Assembly: GCA_023430425.1 (NCBI GenBank)
Contig: JAEZAR010000016.1
Location: forward strand, 1 to 6,536
Source of the DNA: Actinomycetes bacterium
GTDB lineage: Bacteria; Actinomycetota; Actinomycetes; Actinomycetales; Cellulomonadaceae
DNA length: 6,536 bases
Direction of reading: 5' to 3'
In this document: positions 5,350-6,536 of the stretch, piece after piece
Layout: every line of letters starts with the position of its first letter
Numbering within the stretch: position 1 is the first letter of the stretch
Translations under genes and position numbers: made by a program
The notes under the pieces: generated by a model
Told to the model about the DNA's origin: nothing
The model's database searches: none
The model's input: only the letters and a program-made list of their open reading frames with translations

Positions 5350-6536
5350 GTGGGTCACGACGTCGGCCTCCCGGCGGCGGAGGTGGCCGCGGCGGTCGCC
5401 GACGCGCACCGTCGCGAGTGGGCGCTCGTGCTCGCCGCGACGGTGCGCGTCGTGCGCGACCTCGACATGGCCGAGGAGTGCGCCCAGGACGCCTTCGCCC
5501 AGGCCCTGACGGCGTGGCCGGGGACGGGCGTCCCGCGCAACCCCGGCGCCTGGCTCACGACGGTGGCCCGACGCCGCGCCGTCGACGCCGTCCGGCGGGA
5601 GGGGCTGTGGCGGCGCGCCGTCCCGCTGCTCGTCGACGACGAGCCCGCCCCCGCGCCCGACGAGGTGGTCGCCGCCCGGGGCGAGCTCCCCGACGACCGC
5701 CTGCGGCTCGTCTTCACGTGCTGCCATCCCGGCCTCGGCCGGGACGCCCAGGTGGCGCTGACGCTCCGGCTGGTGTGCGGCCTGACCACGGCCGAGGTCG
5801 CCCGCGCGTTCCTCGTCAGCGAGCCCACGATGGCGGCCCGGCTCACGCGGGCGAAGAAGAAGATCGCCGCCGCGCGGATCCCGTACCGGGTGCCGCCACC
5901 GGAGGAGCTGCCGGAGCGGGTGGCCGCGGTCCTCGAGACCGTCCACCTGGTGTTCACCACGGGACACACCGCCCCGGCCGGCGACGACCTCGTCCGCCGC
6001 GACCTCGTGGAGCGGGCCCTCGACCTCGCGCGGATGCTCAGGTCCCTCCTGCCCGGCGACCCCGACGTCGCGGGGCTCCTCGCCCTCGTCCTGCTCACCG
6101 ACGCCCGTCGGGAGACGCGGACGGACGGCGGCCGGCTCCTCCTGCTCGAGGAGCAGGACCGCAGCAGGTGGGACGCGGCCGCGATCCGCGAGGGGGTCGG
6201 CCTGGTCCGTGAGGCCCTCGCGCACCGGCCGCCGGGCCGGTACGCACTCCAGGCGGCGATCGCCGCCGTGCACGCGCAGGCACCGACCTACGCCGACACC
6301 GACTGGGCGGAGATCGCGGGCCTGTACGACGTCCTCGTCGCCGTCTGGCCGTCGCCGGTCGTGGCGCTCAACCGGGCGGTCGCCGTGGGCCTGGCGGACG
6401 GACCGCGCGCCGGCCTCGCCGAGCTCGACGCGCTGCGCGACGAGCCGACCCTCGCCGCCTACCCGTACGCGGCCGCCGCGCGAGCCGACTTCCTGCGGCG
6501 CCTCGGCCGGTCGGCCGCCGCGCGCCTGGCCTACGA
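5350..6536 (+). CDS. ECF RNA polymerase sigma factor, ECF42 type with long C-terminal extension (3' end outside window)
   Basis: Reading from GTG 5350 gives 395 codons with no stop before the window end. Region sigma2 covers about residues 20-85: AEECAQDAFAQAL (41-53) and NPGAWLTTVARRRAVDAVRRE (64-84), which should contact core polymerase and the -10 element. Region sigma4 covers about 113-176: DDRLRLVFTCCHPGL (115-129) and the helix-turn-helix TTAEVARAFLVSEPTMAARLTRAKKKI (146-172), which should read the -35. From about 185 onward is a long helical extension including YALQAAIAAVHAQAP (298-312) and VWPSPVVALNRAVAV (332-346). This layout, twice the length of a plain ECF factor, marks the ECF42 group (C-terminal TPR-like/DUF6596 type). 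No membrane segment and no anti-sigma gene are visible in the window. Probably only a short C-terminal piece is missing. The inducing signal is unknown. Confidence 0.92.
   Translation, partial: MGHDVGLPAAEVAAAVADAHRREWALVLAATVRVVRDLDMAEECAQDAFAQALTAWPGTGVPRNPGAWLTTVARRRAVDAVRREGLWRRAVPLLVDDEPAPAPDEVVAARGELPDDRLRLVFTCCHPGLGRDAQVALTLRLVCGLTTAEVARAFLVSEPTMAARLTRAKKKIAAARIPYRVPPPEELPERVAAVLETVHLVFTTGHTAPAGDDLVRRDLVERALDLARMLRSLLPGDPDVAGLLALVLLTDARRETRTDGGRLLLLEEQDRSRWDAAAIREGVGLVREALAHRPPGRYALQAAIAAVHAQAPTYADTDWAEIAGLYDVLVAVWPSPVVALNRAVAVGLADGPRAGLAELDALRDEPTLAAYPYAAAARADFLRRLGRSAAARLAY

Noticed and set aside
5052..6212. 386-codon plus-strand frame overlapping the DGPF gene and the sigma factor
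   Set aside because: It lies in the wrong frame relative to both supported genes and is Arg/Pro/Ser-rich shadow translation.
5212..6273. 353-codon minus-strand frame opposite the sigma factor
   Set aside because: The plus-strand frame from 5350 shows clear sigma2/sigma4 motifs and the ECF42 extension; the opposite frame is Arg/Gly/His-rich with no domain.

Overview
The window is very GC-rich, with strong G/C preference at third codon positions and GTG starts. Its proteins resemble those of high-GC Actinobacteria. The MurA type and the gene order suggest the Micrococcales/Cellulomonas neighbourhood, but that placement is inferred from memory of the families and no search was run.

Layout from left to right. 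(1) Positions 3-497, plus strand: the C-terminal part of a PLP-dependent trans-sulfuration enzyme (cystathionine gamma-synthase/lyase family), cut by the window edge. (2) Positions 498-576: a short convergent gap with an imperfect direct duplication and a strong GC hairpin, probably a bidirectional terminator. (3) Positions 577-3798, minus strand: a compact envelope operon transcribed murA, then plsC, then gpsA. It covers the first committed step of peptidoglycan synthesis, acyl transfer to glycerol phosphate, and supply of sn-glycerol-3-phosphate. plsC and gpsA overlap by 4 bases (ATGA). murA and plsC are separated by 46 bases that contain a long hairpin. (4) Positions 3799-4025: a divergent promoter region. 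(5) Positions 4026-4853, plus strand: a luciferase-like (LLM-class) flavin or F420 oxidoreductase, apparently expressed from a leaderless promoter. (6) Positions 4970-6536, plus strand: a two-gene unit made of a YciI/DGPF-domain protein and an ECF sigma factor with a long C-terminal extension. The sigma factor is of the ECF42 type and is cut by the window end.

The most interesting part is the last unit. ECF42 sigma factors are known to sit beside DGPF proteins, to lack a classical anti-sigma factor, and to carry a C-terminal helical/TPR-like extension. The leader of the DGPF gene contains TGTCGA followed at 17 bases by CGAC, which fits the promoter motif I recall for this sigma group, so autoregulation is likely. 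I see no transposon, CRISPR array, tRNA or rRNA. Most of the window is ordinary chromosomal housekeeping sequence. The system at the right end belongs to a known but poorly understood family and is not wholly new.
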